Below are positions 35,572-44,152 of a stretch of DNA of 64,000 bases, one piece after another. The DNA comes from Rhodococcus rhodnii. Lineage in GTDB: Bacteria; Actinomycetota; Actinomycetes; Mycobacteriales; Pseudonocardiaceae. The position numbers were made by a program, and so were the translations under genes. The notes under the pieces were generated by a model. The model did no database searches. It worked only from the letters and a program-made list of their open reading frames with translations, and had not been told where the DNA came from. The stretch lies in contig JOAA01000001.1 of the NCBI GenBank assembly GCA_000720375.1, positions 1-64,000 on the forward strand. Direction: 5' to 3'. Numbering within the stretch: position 1 is the first letter of the stretch; the number at the start of each line of letters is the position of its first letter.

Positions 35572-36677
35572 CGCACCCCACCAAGGCAGAGACCAGACGC
35601 GGCAATCTGCAGCATGATCTCCGACGTGCCAGCCGACAGCGTGAGGCCTGGCGCCTCACGCAACAGCGCAGCGGGAACACCGCCTTCGAGCGCCCCTGCG
35701 GCACCGCAAGCATCCAGACACAACCGTGCGGCTCTGGCGCCGAGCTCACCGTTGAACCACTTGGACATCGCGGCCTCCTCGGATGGCAAGTCCCCGTCAT
35801 CAAGGCGTTCCATGAGCCGCCACGCAAGCAGACGACCGGCCGCGACCTGGGTTCGCAGATCGGTCAGGCGGTCGACCAGGACGGGCTCGTCACCGGCCGC
35901 GTTCACCCGCTCGGCGGCCAGATCCAGCCACCGGGCTGCTTTGGCGTTGTAGTCGATCCCGGTGCGCTCGATCGCCAACCCGGCCGACAACACGAACCAC
36001 CCACCACCGACCGGCCCTAGGACATCCGCGTCCGCGGCGAACACTCCGTCGAACACGACCTCGTAGAACGGTTCGGCGTTGAGCGTCTCGAGCCTGCGGA
36101 CCTCGACTCCCTCGGCGGCAAGCGGCACCAGGAACAGGGTGATCCCTGATTCAGTACGGGCAGCGATGACGCCATGGGCGGCATGGGCGGTCTTGACGCT
36201 GTAGCGCTTGACGCCGGTGATCCGCCAACCGCCTGCCACTCGGTCCGCCCTGGTACACAACGAGGCGAGATCGGACCCAGCTTCGGATTCGGTGTAGAGA
36301 ACGGCGATCGAAGCCTCGCCGCGCGCCAGCGGCAGCAGGTGACGCATCTTCTGCTCGCGATCTGCCGCGAAGAGCAACAGCGCGCCCGCGTTCTTGATCG
36401 TGTTGATGAACACGGTGTCGGGCACGTCGTGCGCGGTGAGCTCCTCCTGAACGATCGCGGTGTAGGTCGCCGGAAGTCCTCGGCCGCCGTAGCGCTCGGG
36501 CCAGTCGGGGGCGAGCATCGCGTGTTCGCCCAGCAACCGATAAACGCCCTCAGGGTGCCGGTCCTGTTGCGGTACGGCGGCGATCGCGGCGAGTTCGTCG
36601 GCCACTTGCGGCAAGGCAAGCAGGCCACGGAGTTCCGCGCGGAAGCGCTGCTGATCGGGTGTGAACGTGGGTTCCAT
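35568..36677 (-). CDS. Acyl-CoA dehydrogenase family flavoprotein
   Basis: A 369-residue FAD enzyme of the acyl-CoA dehydrogenase fold with an intact N-terminal domain: DWPERYGGRGLPATY, the substrate/FAD segment YTESEAGSDLASL and the mid beta-domain. Near the C-terminus the usual YEG carrying the catalytic glutamate reads LSAGTSEIM, so the base at that position is alanine. The base may sit elsewhere, as in isovaleryl-CoA dehydrogenase, or in the partner subunit. ATG at 36677 follows GAGGG. Inside an NRPS operon it probably oxidises a carrier-bound acid, as PltE-like enzymes do for prolyl-carrier; the substrate here is unknown. Confidence 0.88.
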   Translation of the reverse strand: MEPTFTPDQQRFRAELRGLLALPQVADELAAIAAVPQQDRHPEGVYRLLGEHAMLAPDWPERYGGRGLPATYTAIVQEELTAHDVPDTVFINTIKNAGALLLFAADREQKMRHLLPLARGEASIAVLYTESEAGSDLASLCTRADRVAGGWRITGVKRYSVKTAHAAHGVIAARTESGITLFLVPLAAEGVEVRRLETLNAEPFYEVVFDGVFAADADVLGPVGGGWFVLSAGLAIERTGIDYNAKAARWLDLAAERVNAAGDEPVLVDRLTDLRTQVAAGRLLAWRLMERLDDGDLPSEEAAMSKWFNGELGARAARLCLDACGAAGALEGGVPAALLREAPGLTLSAGTSEIMLQIAASGLCLGGVR

Positions 36678-36684
36678 CGGGCCC

Positions 36685-37521
36685 TCAGCGGATCGGTTTC
36701 ACTGCTTCGGCCAGCAGGTGGTAACCGAGGTGGCTGAACGGTGGGACGTCCGCGAGGCACTTCTCGATCCGCTGCACGGTGTCCCGGATTCCCTTCTCCG
36801 CCAGGACGGCGTCGGCGAGCCACGCCGAGATCGTGGAATTCCCCCGCAGGTGCACGACGCTGAGACCGGCGATCGCGGCCAACCGCGACAGGTCATCCGG
36901 GCTGAAGCTGTGCCATGGCGCGGTGAGGTTCTCGCCTGTGCCGGTCCCGGTGAAGATGAGTTCTCCGGCCTGCACATCGGTTATGTCCACGTCCGCGAAG
37001 CGGTCACCGGCGAACATCCGCTCGAACACCGCGTTCTTGACCCCGATGAGCAGACGCCCGCCGGGTCGCAATACCCGCGCCACTTCCGTGAACACCTGCT
37101 GCCGGTCCTCGAGCGGGATGTGCATCAGTGCGAGCATGCTCGTGACAGCGTCGAAACTGTCGTTCGGGAACGGCAACGCGGCCATGTCACCCTCGACCAG
37201 CCGCGCCGCCAGGCCCCGCTCACGCAGCTTGGAACTGTTGACCGCCAACATGTGCGGAGAGATGTCCAGCCCGGTCACCTTCGCCGCGCGCTCTGCCAGC
37301 GGAACGGTGAAGCGGCCCGTTCCGCACCCCATGTCGAGAACCTCGTCGGTGCGCTGGATCTTCTCGAGGAGGAAGTCGAGTTCGGTGTCAGTGAACACCT
37401 CGTCGGTGGGGCCGTTGCCCGGAATGCGGCGGTCGTATTCGCCGGCGATCGTCTCGTAGACCTCACGGATCTGGCCCCGGTTGCCGTCGGATCCGTTCTT
37501 GTGGTGCTGCGTGGTCGCCAC
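36685..37521 (-). CDS. SAM-dependent class I methyltransferase
   Basis: A 278-residue methyltransferase with motif I VLDMGCGTGRFTVPLAE, the acidic loop GLDISPHMLAV, motif II FDAVTSMLALMHI and motif III RVLRPGGRLLIGVK. The start is GTG at 37521 behind AAAGGGAGC. It sits in the middle of the NRPS operon, between the first adenylation-carrier gene and the dehydrogenase pair, so it probably methylates an amino acid or the assembled product on N, O or C. The class I fold alone does not tell which atom. Confidence 0.88.
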   Translation of the reverse strand: MATTQHHKNGSDGNRGQIREVYETIAGEYDRRIPGNGPTDEVFTDTELDFLLEKIQRTDEVLDMGCGTGRFTVPLAERAAKVTGLDISPHMLAVNSSKLRERGLAARLVEGDMAALPFPNDSFDAVTSMLALMHIPLEDRQQVFTEVARVLRPGGRLLIGVKNAVFERMFAGDRFADVDITDVQAGELIFTGTGTGENLTAPWHSFSPDDLSRLAAIAGLSVVHLRGNSTISAWLADAVLAEKGIRDTVQRIEKCLADVPPFSHLGYHLLAEAVKPIR

Positions 37522-37560
37522 GTAAGCGCTCCCTTTCTGTGGTGGATAAGCGTTTTCGCG

Positions 37561-39297
37561 TCACTGTCCGGCGATGTCGTGCCACACTCGCGCCAGCGCG
37601 GCGGGTGTGGGAGTGCCGAAGAACTCCCGCGCGGGCACTTCGACCCCGGCGGCGCGCAGCTTGGCCAGCACGTCCATGCTTCGCAGGGAATCCCCGCCGA
37701 GGAGGTTGAAGTTGTCGTCCATCCCCACCCGGTCCAGGTCCAGCGCCTCGGCCATGGCGGTGGCGATCTGCCGTTCCACATCCGTGTCAGGCTCGAAGTA
37801 GTCCGGCAGGCCAGGCAGTTCGTCCCTGCGAGTGAACGGGTACGGCAGCCGGGCGCGATCGGGTTTTCCGTTCGCGTCCAACGGCGCCGACTCCAACAGC
37901 ACGATGGTGGCGGGCTCCATGTACGCGGGCAGCCGGTCAGTGATCCACTGGCGGAGCCGGTCCTGGGCCGGCATGGCTCCGCGCGCCGGCACGATATAGG
38001 CGACGAGCCGCTTGGACCCGCTGGCGTCCTCCACGGCCTCGACCAACGCGGAGCCCACGCCCGGGTGCTCGGACAGGTGCGACTCGATCTCGTTCGGCTC
38101 GACCCGGTGCCCTCTGATCTTGACCTGCCGGTCTTTTCGGCCGTGGAACTCCAGTACCCCGTCGGGCCGCCACCCACCGAGATCGCCGCTGCGGTAGAGG
38201 CGGTGGCCGGTACGGGGATCGGTCACGAACCGTTCCGCCGTGAGCTCCGGTTGGCCTAGGTAGCCACGTGCCACGCCCGGTCCTCCGATGCAGATCTCCC
38301 CGACTTCCCCGGCTGCGATCGGCTGCAGTTCCCTGTCCAGTAGGTGGATCTCGGTGCCCGACAGCGGCGTCCCGAGTGGTGCTGATCCGTCTATTTTGGA
38401 CGGGTCTATCCGGTGCAGGGTGGCGAACGTCGTCGTCTCGGTAGGGCCGTACGCCGCGTACACCGCGTGTCGCACGTAACCCGCCGCGGTACGCAGGTGA
38501 CGTGTGGACAGCACGTCGCCTCCGGTGATGAGCCGCCCCACCGACTTCAGCGCGTCAGGTTCGTGATCGACCAACGTGTGGAACAGTCCCGTGGTCAGGA
38601 AGATCCAGTCAGGGCTGAAGTCACGCAACCACGCCGAAAGCTCGGCCACGGAGAACGCTTCCTCCGGCAGCACCACGAGTTCGCCGCCGCGACACAGGGT
38701 GTTCCACAGCTCGAAAGTGGAGGCGTCGAACGACACCGGGGCCAGCATCGCGACCCGTTCGCCCGGCCGGACGTGCAGGCGCTCGTCCGCCGACACCAGG
38801 TCCACGATCTGCCGGTGCTCGACCATGACTCCCTTGGGAGAGCCCGTGGAGCCGGATGTGTACATCACGTAAGCCAGATCGTCTTCGCGTGTGTCCGGCA
38901 GTTCGGGACCTTCGGCGGACTGCGGCGACGCCCCGATCCGAATGACCGGAAGGTTCGGGGGTCCTTCGTCGTCCTCCCAAGTGACCAAGGCCGCCACTGC
39001 CGCGTCAGCGAGCAGAAACCGTTGCCGTTCCGCCGGATACGAGCGGTCGACGGGGACGTAAACCGCGCCTGCCTTCAGCACGCCGAGCACGGCCGCCGGG
39101 TACGCGAGCGATCGGCGTGCGGTCACCGCGACCCGGTCACCCGTCGTGATCCCGCATGCCATCAGCTTCCGTGCGACCGCATCGGACCAATCGTCCAGCT
39201 CGCGGTAGGTGATCCGGGCGCCGGACGCCGACACCGCGGGCGCCTCGGGCCGGACCCGTATCTGGGCACGGACGAGTTCGGGCAGTGTCATGTCCAT
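37561..39297 (-). CDS. NRPS adenylation-carrier didomain protein (first)
   Basis: A 578-residue A-PCP protein. Adenylation motifs: YVMYTSGSTGSPKGVM, SFDASTFELW, AAYGPTETT, LYRSGDLGGW, catalytic lysine in LDANGKPDRARL. The carrier serine is at about residue 537 in FNLLGGDSLRSMD. By-eye alignment to GrsA gives a code near D-A-F-F-I-G-A-T-F, which is close to codes for branched hydrophobic residues (valine or isoleucine). It overlaps the PCP-condensation gene by 10 bp and precedes the methyltransferase by 39 bp. It likely supplies one of the two building blocks joined by the single condensation domain. Confidence 0.93.
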   Translation of the reverse strand: MDMTLPELVRAQIRVRPEAPAVSASGARITYRELDDWSDAVARKLMACGITTGDRVAVTARRSLAYPAAVLGVLKAGAVYVPVDRSYPAERQRFLLADAAVAALVTWEDDEGPPNLPVIRIGASPQSAEGPELPDTREDDLAYVMYTSGSTGSPKGVMVEHRQIVDLVSADERLHVRPGERVAMLAPVSFDASTFELWNTLCRGGELVVLPEEAFSVAELSAWLRDFSPDWIFLTTGLFHTLVDHEPDALKSVGRLITGGDVLSTRHLRTAAGYVRHAVYAAYGPTETTTFATLHRIDPSKIDGSAPLGTPLSGTEIHLLDRELQPIAAGEVGEICIGGPGVARGYLGQPELTAERFVTDPRTGHRLYRSGDLGGWRPDGVLEFHGRKDRQVKIRGHRVEPNEIESHLSEHPGVGSALVEAVEDASGSKRLVAYIVPARGAMPAQDRLRQWITDRLPAYMEPATIVLLESAPLDANGKPDRARLPYPFTRRDELPGLPDYFEPDTDVERQIATAMAEALDLDRVGMDDNFNLLGGDSLRSMDVLAKLRAAGVEVPAREFFGTPTPAALARVWHDIAGQ

Positions 39298-40898
39298 GCC
39301 TCACCTCCGGTGGGCAACTTCATGCTCTCGGCCGCACGGCGTGTCTCTGCCACCGCCGTCCATTCCCGGATGACCGAGATGAACGCCTCCAGCAAGGCCT
39401 TGGCGTGGATCGCGCCGACCGTCTCCTTCTTGTACGTGAGCGCTGCGGTGTAGCGCTCCGCGTCGTATCCCGTGCCCGGCGGCCATACCTCCGCCATCGT
39501 GTCGGTGGCACCACCCACCAAATAGCCGTGTCTGCGCAGGATTGTCTCGGCGCCGGGAAGATCGAGCAGCGCCGGAGGGTTGTCCTGCAAGGCGAAGATG
39601 TGTTGGTAGACGGGCTTTCCGGTGCCCTGTCGGGGACGCAGCAAACGGAAGAGTTCGTCGAGGGGCACGTCCTGGTGCGCGAAGGCGTCTGTCACGGCCC
39701 GTGCCGCGCCCTCGACCGCCGCTTCCGGATCGCGTCCGGGCGTCGCGGGTGGGCGGACCGGCACCATCGCGACGTGGTTGCCGATCACCTCATCCAGGCG
39801 TGCGTCGAAGCGTTGCCGCACAGGCACACCGAGGGCGAAGTCGTTTCCTTCGGTGACCTCACGGAAGGCCGTGGCGTACGCGGCCAGCAACACCACGAAA
39901 CCCGTCCTGACGGTGCCGTCCCCGGCCTCCGCCAGTTGGTCGGTCAGTACGTCCAATTCGTTGGGGTCACACAGTTCCGCGCTGAACGTGACCACTTCGG
40001 AGTCGTCGCCCGTCGCGTCCGAACCCGCCAGCGGCGGTAGCTCCGGCACTCCCCGCAACGAGGCCAGCGCCTGTGCCCGTTGGCCGTCAATGTCCACGAC
40101 CGCGTCGTGACGCGCGCGCAGGACAGCACATTCCCGCAATGACGGGGTATCGCCGAGGTCCGGCGTTCCACCACCGAGCCGGGCGGCGTATGCGGCGCTG
40201 AGGTCGCGAGCCAGCAGCCACTCGCTCCACCCGTCGAACGCCACGTGATGCACGCCCAAGCCGAACACGGCGAGCCCCGCCCCATACGAACAGACCGCTC
40301 CACGCCAGACCACGCCTTCCTCAAGGTTGAGCGGCTGGATGAGCTGAGCGCGTACCGCGTCGACCGCTTGGTCGACGTCGGGCCGCTCCTCCCAGATCAG
40401 CTCCGGCGCAGGTGCGCGATCCGCGGGCAGTGGCCGCGCCACGGGTACGTTCGCGTAGGTGTAGACCGCGCGTAGCGCCTGATGCCTGGCTTGGACGTCA
40501 CCGAGCGCCGCGGTCAGCGCGGATCGATCCAGCGGTCCCTGTACCAACCACGTCGTTATGCAGTAGTCCTCCCGGTCCTCCGGCTTGAGCATCTGCCGGA
40601 CCAGGCACATGGCAGGGAAGGGAGCCAGCGGCACGTCCTCTTCGTCCGGCGCCGCAGGGGATTCAGGCGAGGGCCTGGCCAGCCACTGGCTCAGCCCTTC
40701 GACGGTGGGGTGGCGGATGAACTGGCTGAACGGAACGGGCGCGTCCAGCTCGGCCGCGATCTCGGCGCAGATGCGTGACAGTTGGAGCGAGGACGCGCCG
40801 CATTCGGTGAGCGGCTGCCCCGGTTCGACGTGGCTGCCGAGGACTTCGGCCACCGCCTCGGTGACTTTCCGCTCGATCGCCTGCTCCGCATACCTCAT
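39288..40898 (-). CDS. NRPS carrier-condensation didomain protein
   Basis: A 536-residue protein with the unusual order carrier then condensation. Residues about 1-75 form a PCP with serine 37 in ECGASSLQLSRI. Residues about 88-510 are a condensation domain with the active-site motif HHVAFDGW (HHxxxDG, H217-D222) and EVIGNHVAMVPVR. There is no adenylation domain, so the carrier must be loaded by another protein, presumably one of the two A-PCP proteins or another source. It is the first gene of the six-gene operon. The condensation domain would join the acyl or aminoacyl group on one carrier with the amine on another. Its subtype (LCL, DCL or starter) cannot be told by eye. Confidence 0.9.
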   Translation of the reverse strand: MRYAEQAIERKVTEAVAEVLGSHVEPGQPLTECGASSLQLSRICAEIAAELDAPVPFSQFIRHPTVEGLSQWLARPSPESPAAPDEEDVPLAPFPAMCLVRQMLKPEDREDYCITTWLVQGPLDRSALTAALGDVQARHQALRAVYTYANVPVARPLPADRAPAPELIWEERPDVDQAVDAVRAQLIQPLNLEEGVVWRGAVCSYGAGLAVFGLGVHHVAFDGWSEWLLARDLSAAYAARLGGGTPDLGDTPSLRECAVLRARHDAVVDIDGQRAQALASLRGVPELPPLAGSDATGDDSEVVTFSAELCDPNELDVLTDQLAEAGDGTVRTGFVVLLAAYATAFREVTEGNDFALGVPVRQRFDARLDEVIGNHVAMVPVRPPATPGRDPEAAVEGAARAVTDAFAHQDVPLDELFRLLRPRQGTGKPVYQHIFALQDNPPALLDLPGAETILRRHGYLVGGATDTMAEVWPPGTGYDAERYTAALTYKKETVGAIHAKALLEAFISVIREWTAVAETRRAAESMKLPTGGEAWT

Positions 40899-40975
40899 CG
40901 GTGCCCCTTCGCGTAGACGGCCAAGTGCACGGTTTTGCCCGGTTCGGGGTACTCCAGAGACAACCCTCGGGCCGA

Positions 40976-41005
40976 GTAACCGTTAAAAGCACGTTATTAG
41001 GTTAC
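40976..41005 (-). promoter_or_regulatory. Inverted repeat upstream of the NRPS operon
   Basis: GTAACC (40976-40981) and GGTTAC (41000-41005) are inverted copies separated by 18 nt, in an AT-rich patch that is unusual for this DNA. CGTTA appears at 40981-40985 and again at 40992-40996. The position, about 80-105 bp before the operon's start codon (40898), suits a regulator site or promoter. No regulator gene lies beside it. Confidence 0.4.
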
Positions 41006-41053
41006 CCAGAGGATATGCTTGATCACCAATCGAAGCGGTGGACGCGGGTGAAC

Positions 41054-42571
41054 CTATGCCCGAGGAGCGCGCAGCGACCAGGGATAGGGCCGGCCGAGCC
41101 TGCGTTGCCGCATCAGCAGTCCAGGCACCAGGACGCCGGTGCAGACGACGACTGCCCGAGGCGGCGCCTCGATGTACATGAAGGTGTCGCCGTTGATCGT
41201 TCCCACGATCATCTGCCCGATGAACAGACACCACAGCCCGATTCCGGCGATGATCATCAGCCACTCGATGGTCCGCTCTCCCCACTTGGTGGGTCGCGGC
41301 CCTTGGACACGTTCGCCGAACGGTCCTAGTGACCAGAAGTGACGCAGCTGGAGTCGTCGTCTGCGCAACCACAGTCCGAGAGCGACCATTCCCCCCGCCA
41401 CGGCCATGTAGATCCACGCGTCCTGCTGAACCTGCGCGCCCATGACGAGGTCGATGACGGGGTTGAGAAACTCATAGCTCCCCCAGACCAGCAGGTACGC
41501 CTCGACGATCCGGCGTACCGGGGTATCGAGCGGCACCATCTTGACCGGCCTCGCGCCGGACGGAAGCGGCGGAGGCGGTGGTGGCAAAGCGACCGGCAGG
41601 GCTGGCATGGTCGGCATGTCAAGCACACCAACAGCCCCAGCGCTCGGCGCGGCAACGGGCGCAGGCGGGCGCGGCGCGGACAGCGTGTCGCGGAACGGCC
41701 GGGTCGGGTCCATCGGGATCGCCGCACTACTGGGCTTGTCCGACGTGACCAACGGCAGCAAGGCCTCGTAGACCTCATGTGCCGAAGCTGGACGAAGCTC
41801 GACCCGTTTGGACAACAACCGGGCGATCAGATCAGCCAGCGCGGGATCGGCGTCCGGCCGCAACGACAACACCGGCCGCGGCGTGTCGCTGAGGTGCCGG
41901 TGCATCATCCCGAGCGCGGTCTGGGCATCGAAGACGTACTGCCCGGTCAGCAGCTCGTAGAGGACACACCCGAGCGAGTACAGGTCGCTGCTCGGACTGG
42001 CCTGGCCGTGCAGCGCCTGCTCAGGGGCCATGTACGCAGGCGTTCCGACGGCCTCGGCGGTACGGGTGAGCCTGCTCATGTTGGGGTCACGCAGCAGCGC
42101 GATGCCGAAGTCGAGGACCTTGATCTCCCCGGTGTCGGTGATCATCACGTTGCGGGGCTTGAGGTCACGGTGGATCAGCCCGGCCGCGTGCGCCGCCCCG
42201 AGCACCGCGGCGATCTGCGCGCCGATGGCCGCCACCCACGACACCGGAACCGGTTCGTTCTCCGCCTGGAACTCCGCGAGATCGGCGCCGGCGATCACCT
42301 GCATCACCAGGTACAGATCGTCGTTGTCGGTGCCCGTGTCGTAGACCGCGGGAACGCCAGGGTTCTCCAGCTTGGCGGTCAGCCGCGCCTCCCGGTCGAA
42401 CCTGCTGATCAACGCGTCGACGTCGGCGAGAGCAGGCAAGGAACTGGGGCGCAGCAGCTTCACCGCGACGTCCCGGTCCAGCCGGTGGTCCCGGCCGAGC
42501 CACACCTCCCCCATCCCGCCACGGCCAAGAGGCCGGACGAGCTCGTAGCGTCCGTCGACAACACGCTGCAC
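41054..42571 (-). CDS. Membrane-bound serine/threonine protein kinase
   Basis: A 505-residue PknB-type kinase. The N-terminal catalytic domain has GRGGMGEVWLG, VAVKLL, HRDLKPRNVMI, DFG and GTPAYMAPEQ. A proline-rich linker (LPPPPPPLPSG) then leads to a C-terminal region with about four hydrophobic segments (AWIYMAVAGGMVALGLWL; WLMIIAGIGLWCLFIGQMI; VVVCTGVLVPGLLM) but no extracellular PASTA sensor. GTG at 42571 with GGAAAGGAA 9 nt upstream is preferred. It lies upstream of the NRPS operon in the same direction with a 155-bp gap, so it may or may not be linked to it. The membrane tail presumably senses the membrane state. Confidence 0.9.
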   Translation of the reverse strand: MQRVVDGRYELVRPLGRGGMGEVWLGRDHRLDRDVAVKLLRPSSLPALADVDALISRFDREARLTAKLENPGVPAVYDTGTDNDDLYLVMQVIAGADLAEFQAENEPVPVSWVAAIGAQIAAVLGAAHAAGLIHRDLKPRNVMITDTGEIKVLDFGIALLRDPNMSRLTRTAEAVGTPAYMAPEQALHGQASPSSDLYSLGCVLYELLTGQYVFDAQTALGMMHRHLSDTPRPVLSLRPDADPALADLIARLLSKRVELRPASAHEVYEALLPLVTSDKPSSAAIPMDPTRPFRDTLSAPRPPAPVAAPSAGAVGVLDMPTMPALPVALPPPPPPLPSGARPVKMVPLDTPVRRIVEAYLLVWGSYEFLNPVIDLVMGAQVQQDAWIYMAVAGGMVALGLWLRRRRLQLRHFWSLGPFGERVQGPRPTKWGERTIEWLMIIAGIGLWCLFIGQMIVGTINGDTFMYIEAPPRAVVVCTGVLVPGLLMRQRRLGRPYPWSLRAPRA

Positions 42572-42652
42572 CGACGTCAGTTCCTTTCCTTGTTGGCGCA
42601 CCACCTTATCGACACAGCTGAGGAAGGGCATCCGGCTCTCGGCGATCGTGTG

Positions 42653-43072
42653 TTACAACGTCACGATCGCCTTGAAGTGGTGCCGCGAGAACGCCGGGAT
42701 CCACAGCAGGCACACCAGAGCCGTCGACAGCGTCCACCCGGTCACGAGATCAGCCCGTACTTCGAGCGACGGATACGACACGAAGACGAAGTACCTACCG
42801 ACAGCCTGAAAACCCAGCAACACGGTGATTGCGATCCGGCCCCAGTTCCGTCCGGAATACACGATGGTGGCCAGCCACACGTAAAGTACGGCGCTGATCG
42901 GATGATAAATGGTGCCAGGATTGATTCCCGCGACCTCCGGCTCCGCGAAAAACCGCCATACGTCCTGCACAACCACCGTCACGTGGTTGAATGCGTGCAC
43001 GCCGATCCCGGCCGTGGCGACCACCACCCACGGCGAAACCCTTTTGGTTGCAGAGCCACTGTGTTCGACCAT
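42653..43072 (-). CDS. Small membrane protein of unknown function
   Basis: A 139-residue protein with three to four hydrophobic segments (WVVVATAGIGVHAFNHVTVV; TIYHPISAVLYVWLATIVYS; IAITVLLGFQAVGRYFVFV; TGWTLSTALVCLLWIPAF). ATG at 43072 has GGAGG 5 nt upstream. It is 81 bp before the kinase gene in the same direction, so they may share a transcript. I do not recognise the family. Confidence 0.65.
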   Translation of the reverse strand: MVEHSGSATKRVSPWVVVATAGIGVHAFNHVTVVVQDVWRFFAEPEVAGINPGTIYHPISAVLYVWLATIVYSGRNWGRIAITVLLGFQAVGRYFVFVSYPSLEVRADLVTGWTLSTALVCLLWIPAFSRHHFKAIVTL

Positions 43073-43137
43073 TGTGTCCTCCAGGTTGATTCACCCAGAG
43101 GACACGGACACTGGCGCATTCGGCTGTATGAACCAGA

Positions 43138-43278
43138 TCACGCGAGCTGACCTTCGTCCGATTCGGGCTCACGCGGGGCGGCGTCAGGACGTTTGGCGCT
43201 TCGGCGCCGCACCACAAAGAAACCCGCGCCAACGACAGCCAGCACAACAATCCCGCGGAGCAGTTGGTGGCGCGGAAG
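43138..43278 (-). pseudogene. Remnant of a membrane-protein C-terminus
   Basis: On the minus strand this stretch reads as one membrane helix plus a charged tail: LLRGIVVLAVVGAGFFVV, then RRRSAKRPDAAPREPESDEG, then a stop at 43138. There is an in-frame stop just upstream (43279-43281) and no credible start codon. In another frame the upstream bases read YIDLDDFRATN, suggesting a frameshifted, truncated gene. The parent protein is not recognisable. It abuts an MFS remnant. Confidence 0.45.
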
Positions 43279-43298
43279 TCATCCAGGTCGATGTAGCG

Positions 43299-43667
43299 GG
43301 TTCATCGGCATCCTCACCGAGTGCCTGCCCACCGGTCTGCTCCCGGAAATCAGCACCACCCTCGGCACGAGCATTGCGGCCACCGGCCAGATCGTGACGA
43401 TCTACGCACTGGCCACCGCGGTGGCGGCGATCCCGCTGTCCCGGCTGACCTCGATGTGGCCGCGCAAGAACGGGCGAGGCCGCGCACGTGGCCCAATCGA
43501 TCGTGATCACCTTCTTCTCCGCGTCCATCGCGCTCGGCGGCTTCATCGGTGGCCTGCTGGTCGACGTGGACACCGCGTTGATCACGTGGGCGTCGTCGGC
43601 GCTGCTGATCATCGCCGCCGTGGCCGTGATCGGTGGCAAGAGGCATGCCTTCCCGCCTGGTGCGTGA
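43299..43667 (+). pseudogene. MFS transporter remnant with internal deletion
   Basis: On the plus strand, 43299-43470 encodes the first part of a major-facilitator transporter (TECLPTGLLPEISTTLGTSI, then TGQIVTIYALATAVAAIPLS). The frame then changes, and 43482-43667 encodes its last helices (VAQSIVITFFSASIALGGFI, TALITWASSALLIIAAVAVI), ending at TGA 43665. The roughly 250 residues expected between are missing. This is therefore a deletion-plus-frameshift pseudogene, probably of a DHA1-type drug exporter. The start is also lost. Confidence 0.75.
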
Positions 43668-43708
43668 AAAACTCGTGGTGCCACACCAAGAGAGAAAGGG
43701 GCCCGACC

Positions 43709-44152
43709 GTGACCGACCTGGCCAAGTTCACCGATCTCGTTCCGCTCGACCACGGCTTGTGCGTGATCAGCACCCTGCGGGCTGACGGCAGCATCCAGTC
43801 GTCGGTGGTCAACGCCGGGGTGTTGAAGCATCCACTGCGAGACGAACAAGTCGTCGGGTTCGTCGCCGTCGGCGCGACTCAGAAGATGAAGCACCTGCGC
43901 GCCGATCCACGGGCCACGATCGTCGCCCGGGCCGGCTGGCGATGGGCGACCGTCGAGGGCGACGTCGAGATCATCGGCCCGGACGACCCGCATTCCGATG
44001 TGGACAGTGAGGCGTTGCGGCTGCTGCTGCGGGAGATCTTCCAAGCCGCGGGCGGCACCCACGAGGACTTCGACGCCTACGACCGAGTCATGCGCGAAGA
44101 ACGACGAGCCGCCGTGCTCATCACTCCTCGCCGCGTGTACGCCTCCTCCTGA
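43709..44152 (+). CDS. Pyridoxamine-phosphate-oxidase-fold protein (F420/flavin split-barrel type)
   Basis: A 147-residue split-barrel protein. GTG at 43709 follows GAGAAAGGGG and begins with the stretch from MTDLAKFTDLVP through LDHGLCVISTL. Features typical of PPOX-type deazaflavin- or flavin-binding proteins are GSIQSSVVNAG, QVVGFVAVGATQKMKHLRAD and the WRWATVEGDVEI strand. Such proteins reduce or bind F420, FMN or heme products; the substrate is not predictable. The frame is open for 172 codons upstream, but that part is the MFS remnant. It converges on the LysR gene with a 32-bp overlap of coding ends. Confidence 0.78.
   Translation: MTDLAKFTDLVPLDHGLCVISTLRADGSIQSSVVNAGVLKHPLRDEQVVGFVAVGATQKMKHLRADPRATIVARAGWRWATVEGDVEIIGPDDPHSDVDSEALRLLLREIFQAAGGTHEDFDAYDRVMREERRAAVLITPRRVYASS

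Noticed and set aside
41339-43150. Plus-strand frame of 603 residues opposite the kinase
   Set aside because: An antisense frame; the kinase on the minus strand has all catalytic motifs.
43193-43708. Upstream extension of the PPOX gene
   Set aside because: The upstream part is the MFS remnant in the same frame; GTG at 43709 has a proper ribosome-binding site.
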